Assembly: GCF_023156285.1 (NCBI RefSeq)
Contig: NZ_JAKZAJ010000002.1
Location: 248,001 to 312,000 of the forward strand
Origin: Marinobacter koreensis
Lineage (GTDB): Bacteria; Pseudomonadota; Gammaproteobacteria; Pseudomonadales; Oleiphilaceae
Reading direction: 5' to 3'
Length of the DNA stretch: 64,000 nt
The notes under the pieces are model-generated. The model saw only the letters and a program-made list of their open reading frames with translations, ran no database searches and had not been told where the DNA came from. Positions 17,997 to 26,239 of this stretch are shown piece by piece; within the stretch, counting starts at the first letter, position 1, and each line of letters opens with the position of its first letter. Both the position numbers and the translations under genes were made by a program.

Positions 17997-18156
17997 ACTT
18001 AAATTTCCTGAAATCAATCATATTCTCTGCCGCCACACGCCTCGTGCGCATGGTCAGCGTTTGCGGAAAAACAGAACTCGCGGAATCAAAAACAGGACGG
18101 CACTACTGACTACAGGTACGTCTTATTCATGAAATGCTTTACTAATCTTTCCTTGA
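17997..18156 (-). promoter_or_regulatory. long 5' leader of the cold-shock mRNA
   Basis: From the predicted start of transcription near 18156 to the ATG there are about 160 non-coding bases. Long leaders of this size in cspA-type genes act as temperature-responsive RNA structures; here that role is inferred from length and position only. No open frame of note is present. Confidence 0.55.
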
Positions 18157-18162
18157 GAACTC

Positions 18163-18191
18163 ACTCTACTCGGGAATTCGGGAATTGCCAA
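18163..18191 (-). promoter_or_regulatory. sigma-70 promoter of the cold-shock gene
   Basis: On the minus strand TTGGCA (18191-18186) and TAGAGT (18168-18163) are separated by exactly 17 bases. Just upstream are tandem GGGAATT-type repeats. The remaining stretch to 18304 (end of fadE) holds nothing else I can support. Confidence 0.7.
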
Positions 18192-18304
18192 GGGAATTTT
18201 CGAACATTTGTATAGGTACTCATACCCATGGCACTACCTGGCCCCGATGGCAAGGCGGGCACCGGTCTGTGCACCGCCAGGACCACCGGGAAACAGCCTT
18301 CGGA

Positions 18305-20755
18305 TCAGGCGGGGTTATGGTCGATTAACGTATCCTTGTTGCGGGCGAATTCGTCGAAGGGGAAGTCGTCTACCGTCAGCATTTCCAGCACGACCTGCTC
18401 ATACTCGCGCATGAAGTCGGCTTCTTCCTTCGTGAACACGCCCGCCTCCAGCGCCGCGTCAAACCGCTCTTCGGGATGCAACGCCGTCATTGGCAACTCG
18501 CCCTTCGCGTAGGCCTTGGTTGCCTTGCGGTAGAGCTGTTCCGCCTTGTCATAATCCTTCAACAGCGCATTGTAGCGAGCCACCGGATTCTCCACGTCAC
18601 CCTCCCCTTCGCTGGTCCAGATGCTGGCCAGCAGACGGTTCCGGATGGGCGTATCGGTGGTGATGGACCTGGCCAGCTTTCTCGCCAGGTCATCGCCGGG
18701 CGCATGCCAACGCCGACCCAGGGGCAAGGTGACGGCCCGAAGCACCAGGGCCACCGCCCGGTTCGGAAGATTCTGGAGAAATTCATCCAGCGCGGATTCG
18801 GTACGATGCAGCAACAGTTCCATGCTGTACTCCATCACTTCCTTCTCCCCGGCCACTGGCTGATTCTCGTGCCAGTTTTTCAGCACCATCGAGGCGAGAT
18901 AGAGGTTCGACAACATATCCCCGAGACGGGCTGAAATCAGCTCACGCATCTTGAGTTCGCTGCCCAGCGTTGTCATGGCCGCATCGGAGCATAGACCGAA
19001 GGCCGCGCTGAACCGTGCCACCGCCTGTGCATAGCGGCGGCTGACACTGTCAAACGGCACATCCGCATGGCCCAGACCCAGTGCCTGTGTAAAGGCCCGG
19101 GCAGCATTTCCGAAGATCAATCCGGCGTGACCGAAGAACGCCTTGTCGAAGGCCCGGATGTCGTCGTTATCTTTTGCCGCCAGCTCCTCGAGGACGTATG
19201 GGTGGCAGCGAATCGCGCCCTGGCCGAAGATCATCAGACTCCGGGTCATGATGTTGGCACCTTCGACGGTAATGGAAACCGCTGCGCCGCTGTAGCCAAT
19301 GCCCAGGTAGTTACGGGGGCCCAGGGTCACCGTCTTGCCACCATGAACATCCATTGCGTCGGACAGGACGCCCCGCTGGAACTCGGTCAGGTGGTATTTC
19401 AGAATCGCCGACGGTACCGCGGGCTTTTGCCCGTTGTCGATCATGTTGGCGGTGTGATTTACCGCAGCCTGGGAGATGTAGGTCTTTGCCGCGATTCGTG
19501 CCAGCGGCTCCTGGACACCTTCCATCTCAGCTACCGGCGTATTGAACTGGCGACGAACCCGTGTGAATCCGCCGGCGGTACCGACGGAATAAGCCGCAGC
19601 ACCGGCTGCGCCGGAGGGCAGCGTGATACAGCGCCCCACCGACAGGCACTCTACCAGCATCCGCCAGCCCTGGCCGGCCATTTCCTGACCGCCAATAATG
19701 TAGTCGAGAGGGATGAATACATCCTTGCCCCGAATCGGCCCATTCAGGAACGGTGTTCCAATCGGACAGTGACGTCGCCCGATTTCCATGCCCTCGGTAT
19801 CCCGGGGAATCAGGGCACAGGTGATGCCATAGTCCTTGGTATCTCCCAACAAGCCGTCCGGGTCGAACATCCGGAATGCCAGACCAACCACGGTGGCCAC
19901 CGGCGCCAGGGTAATCCAGCGCTTCTCGAAGTTGAGCCGGATACCGAGAACTTCCTTGCCGTCCACTTCCTGCTTACAGACGATACCCGTATCGGGCAGC
20001 GACGTCGCATCGGACCCTGCGCGCGGACCGGTCAGGCCGAAACAGGGGATTTCCCGGCCGTCAGCAAGCCTCGGGAGGTAATACTGCTTCTGCTCTTCCG
20101 TACCGTATTTGACCAGCAGTTCGCCCGGCCCCAATGAGTTGGGCACGCCGACGGTCACCATCAGCATTTCGTTACCAGCCAGCTTCTGCAGTACAGCGGT
20201 CTGCGCCTTGGCGGAGAATTCCAGCCCACCGTACTCCCTGGGGATGATCATGCCGAAGAACTTTTCCTTTTTCAGCAGCTCCCAGAGTTCCGGCGGAAGG
20301 TCTGCACGCTCCACGGCGACATCCCAGGCGTTACACATGGCAATGGCCTGCGTGCACTGGTTGTCCACGAACGACTGCTCTTCCTCGGACAGCCCGTTAT
20401 GGCGATTGACCAGCAGGTTCTGCCAGTCCGGGCGCCCGGTGAACAGTTCCCCGTCCCAGCCAACCGTACCCGCTTCCAGCGCTACCTTTTCGGTATCCGA
20501 GACTTTAGGCGCCACTTTCTTGAACATGGCAAAAATGCGCGGGGTCAGCCAGCTGCGGCGGAATCCGGGAAGACCGGCAACCGCCGTTACCGCAGCGCCT
20601 GCGAAAAGAATCAGGGCCAGCCACCCGGATGCAAAAATCCAGGACAAAAGGCCGACAACCGCCATAACACCGATCGCCTGACCGGCACCGGATTCACGGC
20701 GCATTACAATCAACAGGCCGGCCAATGCGACCAGAAACAGAATGAGAGTCATCAT
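18305..20755 (-). CDS. fadE: acyl-CoA dehydrogenase FadE
   Basis: First enzyme of fatty acid beta-oxidation, FAD-dependent acyl-CoA to trans-2-enoyl-CoA, of the large E. coli FadE type: 816 residues with two or three N-terminal membrane segments (about 2-20, 25-60). Shared blocks include KEYGGLEFSA, ITVGVPNSLGPGELL, PCFGLTGPRAGSDA, IGRRHCPIGTPF and ITVEGANIMTRSLMIFGQGA. The catalytic acidic residue is presumably the Glu of that last motif. I place the start at 20755 (MMTLILFLVALAG) because the hydrophobic anchor then begins at once, although GGAGG is 13 bases away. A GTTAC-GTAAC inverted repeat lies upstream. Confidence 0.95.
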   Translation of the reverse strand: MMTLILFLVALAGLLIVMRRESGAGQAIGVMAVVGLLSWIFASGWLALILFAGAAVTAVAGLPGFRRSWLTPRIFAMFKKVAPKVSDTEKVALEAGTVGWDGELFTGRPDWQNLLVNRHNGLSEEEQSFVDNQCTQAIAMCNAWDVAVERADLPPELWELLKKEKFFGMIIPREYGGLEFSAKAQTAVLQKLAGNEMLMVTVGVPNSLGPGELLVKYGTEEQKQYYLPRLADGREIPCFGLTGPRAGSDATSLPDTGIVCKQEVDGKEVLGIRLNFEKRWITLAPVATVVGLAFRMFDPDGLLGDTKDYGITCALIPRDTEGMEIGRRHCPIGTPFLNGPIRGKDVFIPLDYIIGGQEMAGQGWRMLVECLSVGRCITLPSGAAGAAAYSVGTAGGFTRVRRQFNTPVAEMEGVQEPLARIAAKTYISQAAVNHTANMIDNGQKPAVPSAILKYHLTEFQRGVLSDAMDVHGGKTVTLGPRNYLGIGYSGAAVSITVEGANIMTRSLMIFGQGAIRCHPYVLEELAAKDNDDIRAFDKAFFGHAGLIFGNAARAFTQALGLGHADVPFDSVSRRYAQAVARFSAAFGLCSDAAMTTLGSELKMRELISARLGDMLSNLYLASMVLKNWHENQPVAGEKEVMEYSMELLLHRTESALDEFLQNLPNRAVALVLRAVTLPLGRRWHAPGDDLARKLARSITTDTPIRNRLLASIWTSEGEGDVENPVARYNALLKDYDKAEQLYRKATKAYAKGELPMTALHPEERFDAALEAGVFTKEEADFMREYEQVVLEMLTVDDFPFDEFARNKDTLIDHNPA

Positions 20756-20842
20756 AGGTTTTCTCTGTCCTCCATGGATTTCGAGACCCCACCCCGACCC
20801 CATGCCAGGCACGGAGTCAGGGAAGCACCAAGACTACACTGT

Positions 20843-20859
20843 GTTACGTTTACGGTAAC
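20843..20859. promoter_or_regulatory. inverted repeat upstream of fadE
   Basis: Read on the minus strand GTTACCGTAAACGTAAC, an imperfect palindrome 88 bases before the fadE start. Its TTACGTAAACGTAA flavour resembles operators of MerR-type LiuR regulators of acid-CoA catabolism more than the PsrA (GAAAC-N4-GTTTC) type, as far as I recall those motifs. Probable operator of fadE. Confidence 0.45.
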
Positions 20860-20912
20860 GCATCGGATGAGAGCTGACCAGCAACTGCCGCACAGTCAGG
20901 GGCTTAGCACCA

Positions 20913-23765
20913 TCAGGCGGTTACGATCACCCGTATTCCCTCCAGGGCGAGACTCGCCCGCCCCACGGCTTCCCGGGCCGCGTCAAGCTGACTCCGGAAG
21001 AAATCGATTTCTTCCTCGCGGATGGCGGGATTAACCTTCTGCAAGGCAGTCAGGCGCTGGATTTCCGGTTCAAATGCAGCTTCAACCCGAGCCAGCGCCC
21101 GCTCTTTCAGGGGTTCCAGATGCGGTTCGGACAGTCGCTCGGCGTGATCGACCATGGTTTCAACCTGCGGACGGATTTGCGGCACGATGGCCTGCGCGGT
21201 GCGCCGGCGGATATTGGAACACAGATCATTCAGACGATCGTGGGGCAACGCCGCCGACAATTCCTTGCCGTTCACATCCACCAGGAGCCGAAGCGGCGAA
21301 ATGGGAAGATAGCGGGTCAGCTGCAGTGACTCGGGCGCCGGACAATGAACAGTGAACAGGGCTTCCAGCAGCAACGTGCCCGGCGGCAACGCCTTGACGG
21401 ACAGGCTCGCCAGAGCCGCCTTTCCCAGCCCCGAACTGGTGACCGAATCCATCACACCGGTAACCATGGGATGCTCCCAGCTGATAAACGCCAGGTCCTC
21501 ACGCTCCAGAGCCTGCTCCCGGCTCCAGGTCACGGTTATGCCTTCCTCGGGCAAGCCCGCCACATGGCCGGGCTGGTATTGCTCTCCCGGCTTCAGGACA
21601 TCCGAATGCTCGGTGTGATCCTCGATATCCACACCCAGGATATCGAACGCGTCGACCATGTAATCCCGGACCTGCGTCGAGCTTTCTTCCTGCTCGATCC
21701 GTTCGATCAGTTCGTTGGCCACCTGGGGCCGACAGGAATTGAGCTCAATGAGCGCGTCCCGGCCGTTCTGCAGTAATGTCTTGAGGCGATGACTCTCTTT
21801 TTCCGAGCGCTCGATCAACGTCTCCAGTGCCTCGGGGGCTCCTGCCAGCGCCTGCTGCCATTGATCCTGAACGATCTCCTGGACCGCGACGCCCACAGAG
21901 CAACTCTCGGCAAACGCATTGAGCCCCTCCTGAAACCAACGATACTGGACTTCCTGACTGGTCCCTTCCAGGTAGGGAATATGGATCCGGATCGCTTCCT
22001 GCTGACCGATCCGGTCGAGCCGCCCGATTCGCTGTTCCAGCAAATCCGGATTGGCGGGCAGATCAAACAGGACAAGATGGTGGGCGAACTGGAAATTGCG
22101 GCCTTCGCTGCCGATTTCCGAACAGATGAGTGCCTGCGCCCCCTGTTCATCATCCGCAAAGTAGGCGGCCGCCCGGTCCCGCTCCACCAGGCTCAGGTGT
22201 TCGTGAAACGCGGCACTGCGGATACCGGCCCTGAGCTGCAGATAATGCTCCAGCGCCATAGCCGTTTCGGCACGGGCGCAGATTACGACCACCTTGGCCG
22301 GACGCAGGCTCTTGAGCGTCTGCTCCAGCCAGGCAACACGGGGATCGTCGGTCAGCCATTGCTCTTCCGGACAACCCCGCTCGGGTGTCAGGCCATCGAC
22401 TCCGGTTGACGCCCCGGCGAAGAGTTCCGGGCAGGGCAATGCGACAGGAACAGGCTGTCGCTCGGGGAAATCCGGAATGGCGGCCCGGGTATTACGAAAC
22501 AGCACCCGGCCGGTACCGTGCCGGTCCAGCAAGGCATCAATGATGGCATCCCGGGATTGGGCTTCGAGCTGATCCAGATCGTCCCCCAGCCAGGTACGCA
22601 GAATCCCGCGATCGTCGTCGCTGATGGAATCATCCGCCTGCAGGCGTCGAACCACATCGTTCACCGACTGATACTGCGACTCCTGTTCACGGAACACCTC
22701 CAGGTCGTGGAAGCGGGCCGGATCAAGGAGCCGCAGGCGTGCGAAATGACTGGCGATACCCACCTGCTCAGGCGTGGCGGTCAGCAGCAACAATCCCCGG
22801 GTACGCGCGGACAGCGACTCCACAACCTCGTATTCGGGGCTGGCCGCTTCCGGCGCCCAGGCCAGGTGATGGGCCTCGTCGACGATCATCATGTCCCACC
22901 CAGCGGCAAGCGCATCCCGCCGGGCGCGCTCACTGCCGGTCAGGAAATCGAGGCTGCACAGGACCAGCTGTTCGCTTTCGAACGGATTCTCCGAATAGTC
23001 GTCACCAAAAATATTGTTGACCAGGGCATCGATATCATCTTCGCCCTCCTTGAGTGCGTCGTATCGGGTCTGGTCGACAATCGAGAATCGCAGATTGAAA
23101 CGGCGAAGCATCTCCACCAGCCACTGGTGGATCAGGGAATCCGGCACCACGATCAACGCCCGCCGGACCCGGCCTGTCTGCAACTGATAATGAAGGATCA
23201 GGCCGGCCTCAATGGTTTTACCCAGACCCACTTCATCGGCAAGCAGTACCCGGGGGGCATGGCGTCGGGCGACTTCATGGGCAATATAGATCTGGTGCGG
23301 CAGATGCTGGGTTCGCGCGCCAATCAGCCCCTGGGCGGGCGACGCCCTCAGCCGATCCATATGCTGCAACGTGGCATACCGAAGCCGGAACGCGCCGTTA
23401 CGATCGAACTGACCGGCAAACAGGCGCTGGTGGGGCGCCGAGAAATCCACGGATCCGGCCAATTTGACTTCGGAGATCGGGTGGATGTTCTCGCCATCGT
23501 CCGCGTGATACATCAGGACACCACCCACCTCCTCAACGGCTCTGACAATATATCGCTGACCATCGTAGGTCTCTATTTCCTCGCCCATCTGAAACACGAT
23601 GCGGGACAGGGGGGCGTTGTCGATGGCGTAGGTGCGTTCTTCGTCCGCCGCCGGGAACCCCAGTGTTACCCTTCGGCCGGCAATGTCCGTGACAATGCCC
23701 AGCCCCAGTCCGGTATCGCTGTGGCTGACCCAACGCTGGCCAATGACGAAATCCGATGTATCCAA
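20913..23765 (-). CDS. rapA: RNA polymerase-associated ATPase RapA
   Basis: SWI2/SNF2-family ATPase, 950 residues (E. coli 968), that binds RNA polymerase and recycles it after transcription. The N-terminal Tudor-like domains (about 1-110) begin with VIGQRWVSHSDTGLGLG. The ATPase lobes have Walker A DEVGLGKTIEAGL, Walker B IVDEAHHL and motif III LLLLTATPEQ. In the second lobe QALICSEIGSEGRNFQ and QRIGRLDRIGQ are typical. The start is a TTG with GGAGG 4 bases upstream. It is the only substantial gene between cysZ and fadE on this strand; cysZ ends upstream 18 bases away. Confidence 0.96.
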   Translation of the reverse strand: MDTSDFVIGQRWVSHSDTGLGLGIVTDIAGRRVTLGFPAADEERTYAIDNAPLSRIVFQMGEEIETYDGQRYIVRAVEEVGGVLMYHADDGENIHPISEVKLAGSVDFSAPHQRLFAGQFDRNGAFRLRYATLQHMDRLRASPAQGLIGARTQHLPHQIYIAHEVARRHAPRVLLADEVGLGKTIEAGLILHYQLQTGRVRRALIVVPDSLIHQWLVEMLRRFNLRFSIVDQTRYDALKEGEDDIDALVNNIFGDDYSENPFESEQLVLCSLDFLTGSERARRDALAAGWDMMIVDEAHHLAWAPEAASPEYEVVESLSARTRGLLLLTATPEQVGIASHFARLRLLDPARFHDLEVFREQESQYQSVNDVVRRLQADDSISDDDRGILRTWLGDDLDQLEAQSRDAIIDALLDRHGTGRVLFRNTRAAIPDFPERQPVPVALPCPELFAGASTGVDGLTPERGCPEEQWLTDDPRVAWLEQTLKSLRPAKVVVICARAETAMALEHYLQLRAGIRSAAFHEHLSLVERDRAAAYFADDEQGAQALICSEIGSEGRNFQFAHHLVLFDLPANPDLLEQRIGRLDRIGQQEAIRIHIPYLEGTSQEVQYRWFQEGLNAFAESCSVGVAVQEIVQDQWQQALAGAPEALETLIERSEKESHRLKTLLQNGRDALIELNSCRPQVANELIERIEQEESSTQVRDYMVDAFDILGVDIEDHTEHSDVLKPGEQYQPGHVAGLPEEGITVTWSREQALEREDLAFISWEHPMVTGVMDSVTSSGLGKAALASLSVKALPPGTLLLEALFTVHCPAPESLQLTRYLPISPLRLLVDVNGKELSAALPHDRLNDLCSNIRRRTAQAIVPQIRPQVETMVDHAERLSEPHLEPLKERALARVEAAFEPEIQRLTALQKVNPAIREEEIDFFRSQLDAAREAVGRASLALEGIRVIVTA

Positions 23766-23783
23766 GAAACCTCCAATCCGAAA

Positions 23784-24533
23784 TTACTGATGATTTGAAT
23801 CGTTTTCACGCACCCAGAACGCGGTCGCTCCGCATACCGCGGCTGGCACGACAACCAGGTTCAGCAACGGCACCATGGCCGCCAGTGCCACAGGTAACCC
23901 GAAGCCCAGTGCCGACAGGCGGGAACCACCGAGCGTTCGGCGCAGAGCCGGAAAGCTCACCCGGTGATTGTCGGCAGGGTAATCGACATACTGGAGAGCC
24001 ATCATCCAGCTGTTGAACAGGAACCAGAGGACCGCCGCCACCAGGTTGACCACCGGTACCAAACCAATCATGAACAGACCAATGGCGCGGGGCAGGTAAT
24101 ACAGGATCTTCTGCACCTCACGCCAGAGGGCCCGGGGAATATCCTTGACGATGGTGGCCCAGCCATCCTCGGTGGTGACTTCCTGACCGGTGAGATGCTT
24201 TTCCGTCAGCTCAGCCAGATATCCGTAAAACGGAGAACCAATCAGATTGGCTACAATCACGAAGCCATATGCCAGCATCAGAAGAATCACGGCGCCGTAA
24301 AGAATCCAGAACAGCCAGTCCAGCGACTGCAGCCAGTTCCAGTCGGGCAGCCAGCCCATGGCCGTGGCAATCAGCGCCGAAAAGCCTTCCGCCATGAAGT
24401 AGAAAAGAACGGCGAATAGAACGATATTGATGGCGATAGGCAGCAGCACGAAAAGTCGCAGGCCAGGCTGTCGGATGAGGTGAAAACCTTCCCCCAGGTA
24501 GCCCAGTCCACGAAAAAAGTTACCCTTGAGCAT
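23784..24533 (-). CDS. cysZ: sulfate transporter CysZ
   Basis: CysZ-family inner-membrane sulfate importer, 249 residues, supplying the assimilatory pathway to cysteine. Hydrophobic segments lie at about 27-50, 70-100, 140-180 and 205-235. Family blocks are YLGEGFHLI near the N-terminus, PFYGYLAELTE and LWFLFNSWMMALQYVDYPADN. ATG 24533 (MLKGNFFRG) has GGAGG 11 bases away; an upstream codon at 24575 would overlap the opposite-strand region with no family similarity. rapA begins 18 bases after the stop, so both could be on one transcript. Confidence 0.9.
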   Translation of the reverse strand: MLKGNFFRGLGYLGEGFHLIRQPGLRLFVLLPIAINIVLFAVLFYFMAEGFSALIATAMGWLPDWNWLQSLDWLFWILYGAVILLMLAYGFVIVANLIGSPFYGYLAELTEKHLTGQEVTTEDGWATIVKDIPRALWREVQKILYYLPRAIGLFMIGLVPVVNLVAAVLWFLFNSWMMALQYVDYPADNHRVSFPALRRTLGGSRLSALGFGLPVALAAMVPLLNLVVVPAAVCGATAFWVRENDSNHQ

Positions 24534-24630
24534 AACTGGCAGATCCTCCGTTCCAATGACAGTGACGGGGCGCAAAGCATATCATGATGGCTTCCGGCCC
24601 ACAGCCTGTAAGGACCTACGGAAATTCCCC

Positions 24631-25035
24631 ATGGCATCATTCAGACACAGCATGAACACCCTTTTACAGAACCGGACATTGTGGCGCATCGCGCTCCTGA
24701 TTTCCGTTCTGGTGATCATTGTGCTGGCAACGGCAGACCCCAAAACGCCACTGCCTTCAACTCCCAGCGACAAACTGAACCACCTTCTGGCCTTCGTTGA
24801 ACTGACCCTCCTGGCGCGACTGTCATGGCCGGACCGCAGTCCCATTGTCTATGTGCCCGCCCTGCTTGCCTTTGGCATGGGCATCGAACTCGTCCAGGCC
24901 AACCTGCCCTACCGGGACTTTTCGTTGATGGATTTCGCCACAGACGCCATTGCCATCGGGATCGGGCTCCTGCCCTGGCCCGGTATTCCAGGGCTCAAAA
25001 AAACTGATCTGGGAAAAACACCCGGGGGCATGTGA
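24631..25035 (+). CDS. VanZ-like membrane protein
   Basis: A small hydrophobic protein of 134 residues in the VanZ-like group. It has an N-terminal helix (about 15-33), a conserved SDKLNHLLAFVELTLLARL segment (the VanZ DKxxHFxxF pattern), a third helix around GIELVQANLPYRDFSLMD, and a fourth after it, DAIAIGIGLL. In Enterococcus VanZ gives low-level teicoplanin resistance, but most bacterial members have no known role. The start at 24631 has a weak GGA 8 bases upstream; ATG 24652 is possible. Diverges from cysZ and is followed by the regulatory region of the CsrB-like RNA. Confidence 0.8.
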   Translation: MASFRHSMNTLLQNRTLWRIALLISVLVIIVLATADPKTPLPSTPSDKLNHLLAFVELTLLARLSWPDRSPIVYVPALLAFGMGIELVQANLPYRDFSLMDFATDAIAIGIGLLPWPGIPGLKKTDLGKTPGGM

Positions 25036-25052
25036 GATATCTCCTACATGGC

Positions 25053-25211
25053 TGTAAGCCGATTTACCGACATGGCGTACGCAAGCATGGTCAAACTCAC
25101 CAATTTTTTCATCATGTCATTGATAAAAAAGGATTTTTTTATTAGCCGGAAATGGAGCCTCCCTGTAACCGTGCAAGGTTCACAGGTTTGTCAAAGTCCG
25201 ATTGGTATATT
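25053..25211 (+). promoter_or_regulatory. control region and promoter of the CsrB-like RNA
   Basis: At 25053-25058 is TGTAAG, a perfect left half of the GacA/UvrY upstream site (TGTAAG-N6-CTTACA), continuing as GTAA-N6-TTAC; the right half does not fit the usual spacing. On the minus strand TATCAATGACATG (25113-25125) is one base from the IHF consensus. A second imperfect palindrome, TGTAACC with GGTTCACA, is at 25164-25184. An extended -10, TGGTATATT, lies at 25203-25211, placing transcription start near 25218. AT-rich A6/T7 tracts (about 25124-25140) lie between. Confidence 0.5.
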
Positions 25212-25217
25212 GTTCTC

Positions 25218-25448
25218 GTCAGGGATGACAAGGAAAAGGACGACGCACCGGATGCACCCCGGCACGGAATGCGGGGAGAGGCAAGGACACAGGGATGCCT
25301 CGCTTAAGGGATAACAAATTGGAGCGCCGGCTCGGATGCCGGCACCACGGAGTGGAAGCACGGACCGGCAACAGGGTTGTTGCCATCGCGCAAGGACGCG
25401 CCGACCTGTTCCGAAAGGGTAGCCGGGAAGGCTGCCCTTCATTTTTTT
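25218..25448 (+). ncRNA. CsrB/RsmZ-family regulatory RNA (CsrA sponge)
   Basis: About 230 bases without an open frame that carry 16 GGA trinucleotides between 25223 and 25428. Many sit in the loops of short hairpins: GCA-CCGGA-TGC (25245-25255); CCCC with GGGG enclosing GCA-CGGAA-TGC (25257-25276); AGGCA/TGCCT with a 12-base loop holding two GGA (25279-25300); GCCGGC-TCGGAT-GCCGGC (25326-25343); CCAC-GGA-GTGG (25345-25355); CGCG-CAAGGA-CGCG (25387-25400). A GGCAACA/TGTTGCC hairpin (25367-25384) lacks GGA. An intrinsic terminator ends it. GGA in loops repeated this often is the defining feature of CsrB, CsrC, RsmY and RsmZ, which titrate the translational regulator CsrA/RsmA. The 5' end is inferred from an extended -10 box. 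Which named family it belongs to cannot be decided by eye. Confidence 0.88.
25413..25448 (+). terminator. intrinsic terminator of the CsrB-like RNA
   Basis: Stem GGGTAGCC (25417-25424) with GGCTGCCC (25430-25437), loop GGGAA (itself a GGA motif), extended by GAA/TTC and followed by T7 (25442-25448). The T-run touches the stop codon of the opposite-strand methyltransferase gene. Confidence 0.92.
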
Positions 25449-26106
25449 ATGGGCACCGGCCAGCCCGGTAGATCCGCACCCGATTGAACTCCTCGAACTC
25501 GTTAAGATCCGGCCAGGTACGAGCCTCTATCACCCCCTGACGAACATACCGCTCATCGCCCAGATCCTTCACCCGCGAATCCGCCAGCAGTACCTCCGGG
25601 GCCGCCTCCAGGAACTCGTTCAGGAACGACCGGTTCTCCCGATCGTACAACACATCGGCAGCGGTGATGACATCGACGGTGTCCGGGCGGGCCGCCCAAT
25701 CGCTACAGACTTCCAGCTCCACGCCATTCAGCGCTGCATTCGACAGGGCCGCATCCAGCGCGGCCGGATCCAGATCACAGGCGATCACCCGGGCGGCGCC
25801 GGCCAGGGCTGCCGCCACAGCAACCACACCCGAGCCGGTACCGAAATCCAGCAATGTTTTGCCCGCCACCGCGTCCGGATGGTTCAGTATCCAGTTCGCG
25901 AGTACCTGACCGCTGGCCCAGCAAAACGACCAATACGCCGGTTCAGCCACCACCGACTGAGCCTCGTCGTGCGAGAGCGGGCCCTCCAGAACCGTTGGAT
26001 CGAACAGATAAAGGGACAGCGTCGGACATCCTGCAGGGCGGCTCTTTGCCACTCGTCCACGGGTCAGGGTCTTGCGCAAGTGTTTATTCAGGCGTTCCGC
26101 GGACAT
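25447..26106 (-). CDS. class I SAM-dependent methyltransferase (protein/Nnt1-like)
   Basis: A 219-residue methyltransferase. The SAM-binding core starts at about residue 82 with LLDFGTGSGVVAVAAALAG (motif I) and VIACDLDPAAL (motif II); ITAADVLYDREN is motif IV. WSFCWASGQVLANWIL upstream of motif I is characteristic of the ETF-beta lysine methyltransferase / Nnt1-like group, so a protein lysine may be the target; this is inference. GGAGG lies 4 bases before the ATG. It diverges from mnmH and its end abuts the terminator of the CsrB-like RNA. Confidence 0.82.
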   Translation of the reverse strand: MSAERLNKHLRKTLTRGRVAKSRPAGCPTLSLYLFDPTVLEGPLSHDEAQSVVAEPAYWSFCWASGQVLANWILNHPDAVAGKTLLDFGTGSGVVAVAAALAGAARVIACDLDPAALDAALSNAALNGVELEVCSDWAARPDTVDVITAADVLYDRENRSFLNEFLEAAPEVLLADSRVKDLGDERYVRQGVIEARTWPDLNEFEEFNRVRIYRAGRCP

Positions 26107-26239
26107 ACTCCCTCCGGCTCGGACAGATCAAAGCGGCTTATTGTACCGGGGCATCCATCGGGGATCAGCGGCTCCCGAGCAGAAAGACGCCGGTTTCGAT
26201 ATACTCGGGCCTCACATTTCCAATCTCCAGGTCCGTGAA

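Noticed and set aside
25118..25142. AT-only hairpin (A6-GG-A-T7) after the VanZ-like gene as a terminator
   Set aside because: No GC stem; better read as an AT-rich tract in the promoter region of the CsrB-like RNA.
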